Positions 10,963 to 22,108 of a stretch of DNA of 64,000 bases are shown piece by piece. Made by a program: the position numbers and the translations under genes. Location: positions 65,518,591 through 65,582,590 of the forward strand of contig OZ038380.1 of NCBI GenBank assembly GCA_964036045.1, written 5' to 3'. The DNA comes from Eutreptiella sp. 'Long Island Sound 2002'. Its lineage: Eukaryota > Euglenozoa > Euglenophyceae > Eutreptiales > Eutreptiaceae. Within the stretch, counting starts at the first letter, position 1. Every line of letters starts with the position of its first letter. The notes below the pieces were generated by a model. The model worked only from the letters and a program-made list of their open reading frames with translations, was not told where the DNA came from and ran no database searches.

Positions 10963-11311
10963 GGGGGCGGGTCTGAAGACGAGAACTCGGTCTTTTGGAT
11001 CCCCGTGAAAATCGGGGATCACGTTTTTCGGGCAGTGCTTGACACCGGCGCAAGACTCTCTATAGTGGCCCGGCGCATGCTAAAGACTTTCAAGAAAACT
11101 AAGACAGTGGCCATAAGAGTACAGGATGGGCGGACCATCCATTTTCTGGCGGGGGGTCGATGTGTCTTTTTGTCTTGGCGAGGAATCTGTGAAGCAACAC
11201 TGCAGAGTGTTGGACACTGACGCCTTTGACATCGTCATTGGCACCGACTTCCTGCGAAGAAACCCCCAGGTTAAAATGATGTCTCTCCAACGTCCCTATT
11301 CTCTACACTGA
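10963..11311 (+). pseudogene. E1 protease (frameshifted)
   Basis: Directly after the TAA, in the same frame, comes VKIGDHVFRAVLDTGARLSI, the active-site loop of a retropepsin-type aspartic protease (DTGA, Asp codon at about 11041). The frame shifts near 11155. The second half (DAFDIVIGTDFLRRN) then gives the hydrophobic-hydrophobic-Gly element that closes the active site. In intact relatives this enzyme would cut the Gag-Pol precursor. A single frameshift breaks this copy. Confidence 0.75.
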
Positions 11312-11341
11312 GACTGTGGCAGTGGCCTCTTCTCCGTACCT

Positions 11342-12019
11342 TTGGAGCTGTCAGGACAAAAAGAGTCTGGGTTGCGCTACACAGCAAAGACTAACTATCG
11401 AACTGAAAACTATCAATTGGCCCGTCACGGTCTTGAAAATAGACTGGCCGCCCTGCAGGTATCACTGGATGAGATCCAGGTTGAATTGTTCGCGAGCCAA
11501 CAACAGCATATCATGCAGTTGTATTACTCGAAACATATGAATAACGCTGTCCGTTTCTCCTGGAAATCAATGGGCCTATCCTATGCTAATCCACCCTTCT
11601 CCCTGCTCGCGAAGGTTCTAACCAAAATCGCTTATGAAGGAGGAAGGGTTGTCATGTGTACTCCTGACTGGGGTTGTTCGGGTCAACACGCTTCTTGGCG
11701 CCAATTGCTGGACCGAATGACTGTGGGAAGAGTGCAACCCCCCGACGGTCCCATCTATGTGCCTGAGGATTCAGACACAGCAATGCAGGCCCCTGAATGG
11801 GCCAGTTTCGTATCCGTTGTCGATGAATCCCTCAATCCTGTACCCCTGTGTGATCTGGACCAGGTGCTACTGAAAAAGGTGATGGCCGAAAATCGTGGCT
11901 TGACCCTTTCTGATCTCAAAAAACGATCTCCTGAGCACAATTCAGCCACTCCTACAGGGTGTGAATCCCATGATGACGATCTCGAACCTGCTGCTGTGAA
12001 GGAGGATGCTGACAATTAA
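11342..12019 (+). CDS. E1 Dam-like (N6-adenine methyltransferase-like) domain of pol
   Basis: A 225-codon open stretch lies between protease and RT. It contains VELFASQQQH (residues 47-56), a gap, then YANPPFSLLAKVLTKIAYEG (81-100) and RVVMCTPDW (102-110). NPPF (codons 11588-11599) fits the catalytic (D/N)PP(Y/F) motif IV of amino-methyltransferases. The spacing to FAS upstream and to a beta-strand ending in Pro-x-Trp downstream resembles phage-type Dam enzymes and the MT domain known in DIRS elements. No SAM-binding FxGxG motif is evident. The frame is part of pol, not a separate gene, and its upstream start is not real. It could instead be a structural remnant with no activity. Confidence 0.55.
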   Translation: MELSGQKESGLRYTAKTNYRTENYQLARHGLENRLAALQVSLDEIQVELFASQQQHIMQLYYSKHMNNAVRFSWKSMGLSYANPPFSLLAKVLTKIAYEGGRVVMCTPDWGCSGQHASWRQLLDRMTVGRVQPPDGPIYVPEDSDTAMQAPEWASFVSVVDESLNPVPLCDLDQVLLKKVMAENRGLTLSDLKKRSPEHNSATPTGCESHDDDLEPAAVKEDADN

Positions 12020-12395
12020 CCTATTCCCCCTGCTGATGGCAGCTGCGTTGAACTCAAACACAGTGCCTTCTTGGCCCAGCTGTTGCTGGAGGAGGTGGAC
12101 CTGGAGTCAACCTCAGAACAAACTTCCCCCGTTGGCAAATCTGGGCTGCACATGCAGCGTACTTGCTCAGGTGAACCCGTGGCTCAGAGTCTGGACGCTC
12201 TAGCGCGGCCTGCCTCAAATAACATGCCATTGTCAGAAGCATGAGCCACAGGAACTCCGACGAGTGTTGTACCTGAGGGCCGAAGGTATTGAGCGCGAGG
12301 AACGGCTACAATACCTCAGACAGACCTGGAAATCCTCCGTCTTGTCTGAGGAGGACGATGAGCCTTACACCTGACCTGACCCCGAGATAACCCTG
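12020..12395 (+). pseudogene. E1 pol linker before RT (broken)
   Basis: Short frames rich in Glu, Leu and Arg (for example AFLAQLLLEEVDLES and GIEREERLQYLRQTW) continue pol in shifting frames with several stops. The text looks like a degraded charged linker. No enzyme motif is present. Confidence 0.45.
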
Positions 12396-13527
12396 ATGTA
12401 TTCTCTGCACTATTGGCAACAATGTTCCCCTGAGTGGGATGACAGCTCAGTACCTGCCGAAACTGCTGATCGGCCGAAAAAGAATGAGCGTGGTAAGAGC
12501 AACCTCCATGCTGAGGAGGATTTCCGACAGAAAATCGAGAGTCTGAACCTTGACCCCAGACTGCTGACCTATGAGGAGGTGTTCGGCGCCTTGCCGCCTT
12601 CCCTGTCCTGCAAAAAGCTGGTCCAGATGGACCTGAAACTGGAACCTGAGTTTGAGAAGACACGAGTGAGACGTCGTCCCTATCCCGCTCCTCGGGTACA
12701 GGTGGAGGAAATCGAGCTCGAGATCCAGAAATGCCTTGATGCTGGCCTCGTTGAAGAGTATAAGAAGGGGGACTACCCCAATCACTGCAGACCGTGCTTC
12801 CTGTTTGCTAAACCTGGATCGACTGCCCTGCGACTGGTTGTTGACTATGGTGAAGTCAACAACAAAGCCCAACACCACTCGCGGAGTATTCCCAACATGG
12901 AAAACAGCCTGGAGCATATTGCCAAATGCCGGTACAAAACTAAAATGGACAAACGCAGTGGTTTCTGGCAGATCGACCTAACGGCCGCAGCTCAGGAAGT
13001 GCTGGCCTTTATGACCTCTAAGGGTCGTGTGTTTAAATGAAAGGTCATGCCTTTTGAGGTAGCCAACGCCCCCCGCACTCTTCCACAAACTGATGAGCAA
13101 ACGTTTGTACATACTGAGGCGCACACCTCTTGTACAGGAGTTGATTTCCCGAGGGGCAGAAACGGAGGCTCACATTGATGACATGAGTTTGGGTATCGAT
13201 GCCAAAGCGGACCATGTCCTTCTCCTCGGTGAGTTTTTTATAGTTTGTCAGGAAAACCATCTCCGAATCAAACTCAAAAAATGCGAGTTCATGAAGGAGG
13301 AGATGGAGTATTTTGGTTTCGATGTGGGGTATGGCTGGTGGAGACCGGCTGCATCTAAGATGCAGCCCCTACAGGACATGCAGATTTGGGATGACCCTAA
13401 GAAGGGTCTACACGACGTGAGAATTTTCATGGGCGCCTGTAACTTCTATACGCGACACATCAACAATTTTACTTACTCTTCTGCTCCTCTCACTGACCTA
13501 ATCAAGAAAACTACTCCCTGGAGGTAG
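12396..13527 (+). pseudogene. E1 reverse transcriptase (nonsense and frameshift)
   Basis: The first part (12396-13040) has the palm entry RLVVDYGEVNNKAQ-like text and KMDKRSGFWQIDL, in which the Asp of MDK corresponds to the first catalytic Asp. A TGA at about 13038-13040 stands where FKW is expected before KVMPF. A frame change near 13075 then leads to 13093-13527 with AHIDDMSLG, the YxDD box in an HIDD form (codons 13171-13182), followed by the thumb and connection region (GFDVGYGWW, MGACNFYTRH). RT would copy element RNA into DNA. The two lesions inactivate it. Confidence 0.85.
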
Positions 13528-14080
13528 ACCGCCAGAGAGGAGGACTGTTTCCAGGAGTTGAAGAACAAAATTGCCTTCTCCAACTGCCTGGAGGTGGCTC
13601 GCCCTACCGGTGAGACAGGCCTGATCACTGATGCGAGAGATGTAGGGGGCGGGCGGAACGATTTTTCAAATGGCAAGAGCTTAACCGGGCTGAACTAACT
13701 CATTGCCACTATCGCACCACAGGGCTGAACTGTGATCGTTTCCGAAGCACAACTATCCCTCCAGTGAGTGGCGACTTGTACCACTTGGTCACTGGAACTG
13801 GAAATGGAACCAGGCGCGTTCGAATTACAGCACCTACGACCAGGAGGTCCTGGCCGGTATGCTGGTGCTCTCCTCCCAGTCCTAACTATTGGGATCTAAC
13901 TCTCTTGTCTGGCTCTGTGACCAGGAACCGGTGAAGTCCTTTCAGAAGGGCCCACCACCAGAAAAAGCGAAACTAAAACGGTGGTGGACTTACCTCAGTC
14001 AGTTCAGGCTGACAGTCCATCATATCCCTGGTATAAAAAATGAACTGTCTGACTATATATCGCGCAACAACTTCGATGCA
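13528..14080 (+). pseudogene. E1 RNase H (several breaks)
   Basis: After TAG at 13525-13527 the text TAREEDCFQELKNK continues, then GLITDARDVGGG, the strand with the first RNase H Asp. Frames are broken between about 13650 and 13890. The end is recovered in the frame starting near 13889 with WLCDQEPVKSFQ and VHHIPGIKNELSDYISR, the usual C-terminal strand and helix before integrase. RNase H would remove the RNA strand of hybrids. Confidence 0.75.
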
Positions 14081-15290
14081 CTTATTGGCGAGAGCTCTGG
14101 GGCTCTTGTCAAAGAGGCTTTCCAGCGTATGGACGTCCAGCTGGACCTGTCTATGCGCACAACTGGAATCCTCAAGGGATGGAGTTTCACTGACTATCAG
14201 TCAGAATATAAGGTATTTCTCGAGACCCTCACCACTGGTCTCGAACCCTGTGTCGTTGACGGACACCAGTGGTATAAGAATAACCTGTACCCCTTCTGCG
14301 AGGATTGTATAGTTGAGCCTGAGGCAAGACTCGATGGGTGTCTACAGTCGGCCCATGTCAGCTCAGGTCACACTGGCGCTAATCGCTCAGTGGACTTCTT
14401 TCGTGAATGTTTCTACTCTGGTATAACTCTGACTCAACTGAGGTCTCGTATTCAGACCATTGTTGATGCTTGTGGCTGTCATGCCAGCAAGCAGAGCGAT
14501 AGTAGGGATAGGGGACTGATTTCCAGTTTACCCATACCCCATTGTGCCAACTCTCTTCTCCACGTGGATTTCATCCACGGTTTACCCCGCTTCGGTGGCT
14601 ATGATAGTTAACTAGTTGTCACCTGTGGTCTGTCCTGCTTCACTCGTGTGTTTCCTTGCAATAAGAAAATCACAGGTGAGCAGACTGTGAAAATGTTGGT
14701 CGAACAATGGTTCGAACCATACGGAGCGACTAAACAGGTGCACTCTGATGAAGATTTACGCATCTGCAGTGACACAGGATGGTACGAGCGAGTACTGAAC
14801 GCCCTCAATGTTGACGTAACCACAGGTGTGCCCTATACCCACACATCTAATCCTTCTTGAGAGAGACAAAACCGTGTGGTGGAACAGACCCTACGAATCC
14901 TGATGAAACAGGAGCGTACCAAAGATTGGGTACCTCTGGTGCCCTGGGCAGTGCTGACCATGAACTCTCAGAGGAGCTCATCTGCAGGTTGCACCCCCAC
15001 GAGCTTTTTCATGGAGGACGACCTGCTTGGTTCTTTAAAACCCCCGTTCCTGAGAACTTCAAGAGCCGCGTTGGAGATTGGCCGGAACACAAGCAGTCAA
15101 TGGTTAACCAGGCTGGGACTAACCTGAGACACATCCGTGAACGTGAACTGAGCGGACGAAATTGCCTACGGCGACCCGCCAGTTTCAAGGTTGGTGACTT
15201 TGTCTTGGTTCACGATTCGGGACCACCCTCATGGCTTCGTAACTGCCTACAGGACCCTTATTTTCAGCCCTATCGTATCATCAGGATCCG
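14081..15290 (+). pseudogene. E1 integrase (DDE, broken)
   Basis: The frame to 14611 contains an HHCC-like region (AHVSSGHTGANRS, then VDACGCHASK) and the first catalytic Asp in LLHVDFIHGLPRFGG (about 14566). A TAA at 14609-14611 interrupts. The second Asp is in QVHSDEDLR (about 14747), and after a TGA at 14858-14860 the Glu follows at once in ERQNRVVEQTL (14861). From about 14990 the reading moves to another frame: HELFHGGRPAWFF, a basic stretch, VGDFVLVHD and DPYFQPYRI, a GPY/F-like C-terminal fold. Integrase would insert the cDNA. Three lesions break it. Confidence 0.82.
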
Positions 15291-16083
15291 TGTCAGGTGC
15301 AGTCTGCGTCTAGGTGCTGAACTGCTCTGTGCTATTATCGATGGCTATTACGTGGTCGCAAGTATTGCCCGCCACAAGTATAAACAGAGCTGGAAATTCC
15401 CAACCCTGTGGTACGGATATGGGCTATCTCAGGCAACCTGGGAACGCATTTTCGCCTTTATACAGCCAGATGGGAGTATCAACCCCATCTTTTGCTCCTA
15501 CCTCGTTGAGAACAACGAGGGACAGTTACTAACCCGTGCTGAGACTCTGTCCCAGCGGAAGAAGAAAAGCGAATCACCTCCCGGTCACGCCCGGCGCATC
15601 AGTCCCCCTCGGCTACGGCGGAATGCCCACCGGTGTGTTTATTTCGTTCGCCGCCAGGGAACTTCAGCGCCTGGCCCCTGCCCTTTGGTTTTCCTTCTGC
15701 CTAACTATTTACTGTTTTTTAACCTCCCGAGGGCGCTGCGCACTCTTGTGCAGATAGGTAGGCCTACTGAGTGTGTGCCAGGACAGGTTCAGGACTCCTG
15801 TAGAGCTCCAGCTACAATGAATGTACTAACTCCCACCCTCAATCAGGTTCGGCGCTCCAGACACCTACACATCCGCCGCTTGCGGAGTACTGCTCCTGCC
15901 CTGGCTGTGCCCTGCAAACCCATGCCTATGGTTACCAGCGTGAGCCAGATGGCCGCTTATCAGGTTTGCAGCCACCGGGCACGTGAGTGCCTCGTTGACC
16001 GTGTGTTGCATGGGATCTGTCCTGATGTTATGACCTTGGGGACCAAACGAAGAGCGCTGGCTTACTACTCCAGGGGGGAATGA
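15291..16083 (+). pseudogene. E1 pol C-terminus with chromodomain-like module
   Basis: In the last pol frame (to TGA 16081-16083) lies DGYYVVASIARHKY, then FPTLWYGYGLSQATWE and INPIFCSYLVENN. The pattern of an initial Y-V strand, a WxGY strand and a TWE helix start fits a chromodomain, as in chromoviral integrases, where it is thought to steer insertion toward marked chromatin. The step from YRIIRI to RVRCSL just upstream looks like an internal deletion. After about 15560 the frame is Arg/Pro-rich and less certain to be coding. Confidence 0.65.
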
Positions 16084-18541
16084 AAAGCAACGTGCTGTGA
16101 AGCAAGGTGTGTGCAACCTTCTTTGAAAACGACGTGCCCACAGTTAGGACCCCTAGCTGGTCCAGACCAATGGGGTTCTACCGTTCCTGAGGATGTTACC
16201 ATACCCCTAAGTGTGCTACATAGGTCTGTATGTGTCTCACTTCAGTCCCGTGCGTTGCTCCCGCGGACGGGCTTCACTGACGTCAGACCGAAGGTCCTAA
16301 TCAGGTACTATTACCACTCCTATGGAGCCCAATTACTGTGCAGGCGCCTATCCTTTGGTGAACACGGCAAACGCCCTACCTACTGGAGGAAAGGGGTGGC
16401 CAAGTGTGCTAAGGGCACTCAAAATGCCCATTTTTCTAATGGCTAAAAGCTAACACACTCCCCCGCCCACGAGAAAAAGCACGCTGAGCAGTAGACACCG
16501 CTACACTGCACTCACTAATGCCAGCACCAGCCTTCAAAGGCAGGGTGAGGACAACCGCACTCAGTCCCTACCAGGCTTGCTGACCCTAACCCCTACACAC
16601 GCTACTGGGTGGCCATGACAAAAAGGTCTCGAGCCAAATTGGCTCTCATGTGAGATTACAAGGAAGCACAGCGCCGTCAGGCAACTGTGGCCTGCCAGAG
16701 ACGCCCTAGCGCGTTTCTCTGACAGGGCTTGGAGGGAAGGAGTGTCGTGTGCACAGCATGTAGTAGGGGTTGTCCAAGAGGATGTCGTTCACTGACCCAA
16801 TTTGCTTGTGTGATCTGCGCCCTTCTCAGCTTGGGCAGAAAAATGGGAAGTGGCCGAAGGCGACTGCTGCTGCACCAAACACCCTGACCTTTCCCACCTG
16901 CGGGCAAAGGCAGATGAAGCATGGTTAGCGCCTGAGGAACCTAACTACCTTCGCTGTATTATACAGGTCTTAGGGTAGAAAAAAATACGCTGTCCTCTAA
17001 CCATGCTGCAAGCAAGCAAGCTTAAGGACTTCCCCCGTTCTCGTATAGAACGTAGGGCACAGCCCTGGGTAACCTAAACAAGGGCTATACCCCGTGCACA
17101 GCGCGTGGCTTACAGCCATTTGATGCATCATATGAATGCAGGGAAAGGGGACAAATAACAACAATGGTTTCACCTAACTTTACCCACATTTGACCACACA
17201 TCAAGAACCTCAACCAGGAGGTGAGCTCCTCCTTGGCTTACTTACCTTACTCACCACGCATCATGTGTATGCCGAAGGGAAAACGAGCGCAAAGACAACC
17301 CTAAGCGTTTGAACAACCCTACAGCGAGTTAGAACCAACCCTGAACAATTAATGCATCGTGTGTCATGCCCGCCCTTCTTACCTTGTTTCCTGAGGAAGA
17401 AGGAGAGGAAATGGCGAGCAACTGCACAGGGCTAAACCAGCTCAAGTGTTTTAAGCAACCCCTTTTTAGTGCCACGGCGACACAAGCACGAGCAAGCACT
17501 TTCCTTTCCGCCCTGTGAAGAGAGGAGGAGGGTGGATGGATGCACAGAGAAAGTGCCACAACGTGTGAATGCCTAGATTAGGCTCATGCATCGCGAGCAC
17601 AGCGCATACACTAACCCTACGTGCACGCTGCGTGCTCCATTCGTCTAATGTACCCTTCATTTCTGTTTTGACCTGTGCAGAGCAAGGCAAGTGAACGCCG
17701 AAACCCCCAAACGAACGCAGCGTCGACAACCCTAGCTTTTTTAACAAAACGACCACCACGAACGCAATGCATGCTTGTGACATGACAGTAACACACCTGA
17801 TAGGTGGGTTGTCCACCTGCTCTGTTGTGTGGGTTTCTGTTCAATATTTGTTCCTAAAGTTTATAAAACTTTTGATGCAACTGTGCAAAAGTTTCTCTTA
17901 TAAGCTTTAAAAACCACGGCTCATACCTTCTTTTTCAGGAGTCGTTTACGCTTGCGCAACTCTTTTTAGAAGTGCGCTCCTGTTGCGCTTGTCTGCCACC
18001 TTAGGTCTCTGCCTAAAAATGACGATTTCGATAGTCTTTTCGTAAATGTTTAGCGTTTTGACTTCTTAAATCGCTACCCCTTTCGCTAAACCACAGGATT
18101 CACTCCCTGTTGGTTCGATGTTCCATTTTTTTCAGCTCCTCGAGTTATGTGCCCTTCATTGGGAGTATTGCTCCGCCCTGGCCCTTGGTCAGGAGGTTTA
18201 CTAAAACGCTGTTTACACAGCGATCGCCGTCAGCATTAGAGCGTTCGACTGTACCCTAGTGGGCAAGCATGTGTGCTCTGGGTAGGGAGTCCTGGGTTAA
18301 AGCCCTATACCACCAAATTTTTACGAAACGTTTTCACCGCACGCTGGCAAGTTTTGAGGAATGCCTCTTCGAAGGGACATCATTCACGGTACATTACACT
18401 GTTTTCAAAGGGTACCTACAGTGTGATAGGCTTCTATGGACTGATGGGAGTGTCATTGGCTTGTTTGATGCATTTTTGAAGGTAGCGTTGGGGAAACTGG
18501 CGCACTCTTCCTTGGTCCTACTAGCTTGATCAACTAGTACT
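16084..18541. other. E1 non-coding stretch between pol and 3-prime LTR
   Basis: About 2.46 kb without a recognisable protein. Its left end (16073-16081) and right end (18540-18550) both carry TACTCCAGGGGGG, so a polypurine-tract sequence occurs twice. An AT-richer zone lies at 17830-18130. Short frames (for example 16111-16446) show no domain. It may be a long untranslated region or sequence acquired between two PPT copies. Confidence 0.5.
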
Positions 18542-18557
18542 CCAGGGGGGAGCAAGG
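18542..18557 (+). promoter_or_regulatory. E1 polypurine tract
   Basis: CCAGGGGGGAGCAAGG precedes the start of LTR homology (TCACTATCATGT). A purine run here is where plus-strand DNA synthesis is primed in LTR elements. Confidence 0.65.
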
Positions 18558-19228
18558 AGGAGTCACTATCATGTGTCTCTTGGGGTATTTGAGCCAGGCC
18601 AAGCCCTTTTCAAAAGCCTGTGGTTGATGTTGAGACTAACGTAATAATTTTTATCACCCTTTTGAAGTTTGAAGTACACTTTCGCCCCTACCACTCAACT
18701 GAGCGGACGCATCTTTCTATCATGGAGGTAATACCGAAATAAAGTAGGCACTTCATGCCTAAAACCTTTTAGGTTAAGCCTAGTGGTCGCCCACATCAAG
18801 ACCCCTATATTCAACTGATTCTACCACTTATTCTGGTTCCACCTTTTGACTGATTCTGAATTCAGTTGCTTGGCCATGCTGGCCAATCCATATCCTGTGT
18901 CTGGCCCACCTTCTATGCCCCAGATTCCTAACCAACTCCATTTTATCCAAAGGCCTGCACATTAAGTGCATGGTGCTACCTTGAAGGCCTGAGTCATGGC
19001 AGTTTTCACTTAAAAATCATTTGTTTTATCCATTTGTGATTGAATCTTTGTACTTAAGCCTGCTTTGTCTATCTGCAGCCCTTCTGTGATACACTGGATT
19101 TCAAAAATATTCATTGATTCGATCCACATCCTCCTCTTGCTCTACTTGCTGCTTTGTTCCCGTTTTTCAACACCAAAAGGTGCAGGATTTCATTGAAACT
19201 GTTAGGGCATAAATCGAGGATATCTTTC
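18551..19228 (+). repeat. E1 3-prime LTR
   Basis: It matches 8146-8863 over its length, with shared words such as CCACTCAACTGAGCGG, CTTCATGCCTAA and GGTGCAGGATTTCAT, but lacks about 45 bases present in the 5-prime copy. It ends GATATCTTTC, after which the 60-bp array resumes. Confidence 0.85.
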
Positions 19229-19370
19229 TCGTGTTTACCAGTGTGCGGGCTTGGTGTGTTGTGTGTGCGGTGTCTGTGGCCCTTTGGCGCTTGTTCAGGG
19301 GTGTGCGCACTTCACGTGTTGTGTGTGCGTTGTCCGTGGCCCCTTGGCGCTTGCTCACCGTCCTGCGTGC
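19229..19370 (+). repeat. 60-bp minisatellite, block 3 (between E1 and E2)
   Basis: Just over two units, with GTGTTTACCAGTGTGCGGG at the start and CTTGGCGCTTGCTCACCGTC near the end. They are bounded by the E1 right end and the E2 left end. The last four bases GTGC are the E2 target duplication. Confidence 0.88.
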
Positions 19371-21711
19371 TAAAGAAGGTCCCTACCAGGACCGGCCCCT
19401 GCTGTGCCCCTTCCGCCTGTAACCCCTGCCGATTTGCTCCTGATCAACGATTGCATTTATCAAAATCCAGGGTTCCAAATCCAAAAATATAGAAAATGAA
19501 ATACAATCCTCCTTCAACCCTGAATAGCAACCAGATCCCACAAATCCAGCAATAATCCAATCCACACTGCGGGCTTCCGTTCAGCACACCGGTCGTCCCA
19601 CGGTGGCGGGCATGTACAAGAATTGCACCAAGGAAGAAAGCCCTGAAATTGGCATATGAACACAAATAAAGCAAAGTTGGGGAAAGAGGTAAACATACAC
19701 ATTCACAGCCATAAACCCCTCATTCCCTGGACTCAAGACCTTCCCTTGACTCACCAGCATATTGCCCTGAACCAGGTCAAATGAGATGGCTGAATGCCAT
19801 GTACCAAAAGTCACTACATAAACCCCAAAAATGTGTTCACTCCCAAGCCTCTAAATCCTAGCCAAATGGAGGAGGTGGCGTGTCATGGCCTAGAGTGGCA
19901 CTCAGGACCATGCCCTACCCTGACATAACCTTGGTTGGAATTGGGGTCGAATGGGCTTGGAGAACTGCCCCATGAAGATGACCTCATAACATAGCAAAAT
20001 CAGGCCAATCACACCATAGTGCCCAAAATTCAATTATATACTCAAAAATATATATCCAAATGCTCCATGCATGTGTCAAACCGGAGAGTAGTATACAAGG
20101 GTGATATAGACCAAAGGTCGATGCCCAAGAATATCCCATCATTGCCTCCAAAACCACTCCAGTTATGTACATGACATGCTCCACAAGTCAGCTCATGAGT
20201 TTGAGACCCAATTTTGTGAGGCCTGGTGTGCCAAGCCAAAGTGACCAAGTGATCCGGCATATGATGAGATGCAACACCGAAGCATATGCCAACATATAAG
20301 CAACATACCATAGTTCACAGGTCTCTAGGCACTTTACTGTTAGCCGACCAGTTGAGCACATAAAACGCAAAGAGGAGCTTAAAATGAGGTCAAAAAACAT
20401 GAAAATATGTCCAAATACAAAGTTGTCATGATAGTATATCTCTATGCTCACCCATGATATCCGTGCATAGTTCAATATACAAATGATTGGAACTATTTGC
20501 CAACAATTCCCCCACTTGGATCCCCAATCGGGCGCATGGAGATACTCTCGCCACTCATATCTACATGCCCCATGAGAATGGGAGTGCACTCATGGATCTC
20601 TTTGCCAAACATACCATGAGCAATACATACGCGGTAGAGTTAGTCTAGCGCTTTGAATCCCACAATTGGGACATGGGCAAGGCCCTTGTCACGTGTGGCT
20701 CTCCATCTCTTCGGCCACACGAAGATATACAACATGGGCGTGAGCATATCGAAGCACATACCATGCATATAACACAACCCTCAAAAAGTGGCTCCCACCA
20801 TGGTATGCCATGCCCCTCCATGGACATAACTTCACGTTAAAAATACGTGGGAACCCAAAGAAAGTATCTATGCAACCCCAACACTGGAGCAGTACAATCG
20901 AAAGTTGCATTAAGATATTCGGTTGCACGGTCCAAGAGTTATATATCGATTCATACCCTCTTGACCACTATCCCCTGCTACACCGGTTATGTGTACACAC
21001 CAAAGGCGTTTGATGCTTCCTCATTTAAGATGAGACCATGGCGCTTGCAACGCAACCTTCCTTATTCTCTTCTTCCACACTGGCGCGTAGATGTGGCCCT
21101 TCAAAGTGGTCCCAGATTCACCTTTGTTTCCCTTATATCTCCAAGTCAAATGGGTGGCAATTATAAGGGAAACCTGATTCGGGCATAAGGAAAAGAAGTA
21201 TGACCACTAGAAGAAGACCAAAACAAGTGCGGCGATGTCGAAGTCGAAAATCCGATTTCGACATCGCGAATAATTCAGATTAAAATTTCGAGTGCATATT
21301 TAGAAAATTGCAGAAGCAACAAACCCTTTACTGATGGAATCTGACCCTTCATCGGAGTTTCCGCCAAAATATCTGGGAATAACAGTTAACCAATCGGTTA
21401 ACGCAAAATCGCGAGCCAACTGACAGTCGCCGATACATTGACCATCAGAACGAAAGGCTGAAAAATTACGGGAAAATTATGATAATAAAACACTGTTGAT
21501 TCCTGATATTCTGATATATACATCTCAGCTGGCGGCGCCTCGGTACTGAATATGGCCGCTCATAGCCGGAATGGCCAAACCTATCACACTATCACATCGG
21601 GTTAGATCAGGTGGATGGAAGAGTATGATATCAGCCAATGGCGGCTTGCCGGCACATAGATACACACCCCAAGTGACCCCAAGATGGCCACGGGGGTCCG
21701 AACCGGCTTCA
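19371..21711 (-). repeat. E2 3-prime LTR (2341 bp)
   Basis: It is collinear with 30151-32498, with a few percent of differences in the stretches compared by eye. Read on the - strand it starts TGAAGCCGG and ends CCTTCTTTA. It holds the 34-bp hairpin at 21233-21266 and a short palindrome GTTAACCAATCGGTTAAC near 21385. Confidence 0.92.
21233..21266 (-). repeat. Conserved LTR hairpin, E2 left copy
   Basis: The 10-bp arms CGATGTCGAA and TTCGACATCG are perfect. The stem extends to 14 bp with one mismatch, closing a 6-nt loop. The same 34-bp element is present in all six family-A LTRs and in family B. Confidence 0.85.
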
Positions 21712-21722
21712 CCCCCCTTCTC
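21712..21722 (-). promoter_or_regulatory. E2 polypurine tract
   Basis: On the - strand GAGAAGGGGGG lies directly before the LTR start TGAAGCC. The same tract is next to the E3 LTR, and a variant is next to the E4 LTR. Confidence 0.8.
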
Positions 21723-22108
21723 AGAGCGTTGTATCCGCTCGGAAACAATTGAAGAGAGGACGGGAGGACCTTAACGGGCTCCAACCCCCCCCCCATGTCC
21801 CAAGGACACATGGAGGCCCCACACACGTCGTAGGCGTCCCGCATGCCCCAAGAGAGGGGTGAGGACACTGATAATCGGTGCCCTACGCCATATCCGGTCT
21901 CCTCTTGATGTACAACATGGACCAAGGGGATTAATAATAGAAAAACGTCGTCGGTCGACCTAGATAAGTATACCACAATGAAATATATATGGGGAGATGG
22001 AGTGAAGGGGGTATATGGCCAATCAAGGCCGAAGAAATCCCCAGATGAACGCCCTCGGCCGTCTCCCCAAGCACAGAAGCAAACAAAATGCCAAAGGGAA
22101 ATCCAATA
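21723..22108 (-). other. E2 untranslated region between pol and PPT
   Basis: This corresponds to 57937-58319 of E4 and 39628-40007 of E3. The pol stop codon TAA of E4 is TAT here (plus-strand bases near 22110), so reading continues a little way into this region. No separate gene is seen. Confidence 0.6.

Larger units (their letters stand above)
8146..19228 (+). mobile_element. E1: decayed Ty3/gypsy chromovirus-like LTR retrotransposon
   Basis: A + strand element of about 11.1 kb with LTR, PBS, gag, protease, methyltransferase-like domain, RT, RNase H, integrase, chromodomain-like tail, a 2.4-kb non-coding stretch, PPT and LTR. It sits inside the 60-bp minisatellite: the left flank ends CTTGGCGCGT and the right flank resumes GTGTTTACCAG. 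The target duplication is short or decayed (GCGT at 8142-8145 against TCGT at 19229-19232). Many frameshifts and stops show it is old. The left boundary is uncertain by a few bases. Confidence 0.88.

Noticed and set aside
18223-18320. tRNA gene or tRNA-derived SINE (TTAGAGCG and GGGTTAAAGCCC words, CCACCA end)
   Set aside because: The box-like words are degenerate and I could not form acceptor or anticodon stems. There is no poly-A or target duplication.
8146-19228. E1 as a DIRS-type (tyrosine recombinase) element because of its methyltransferase-like domain
   Set aside because: E1 has ordinary direct LTRs, a DTGA protease and a DDE integrase with a chromodomain-like tail, and no tyrosine recombinase was found.
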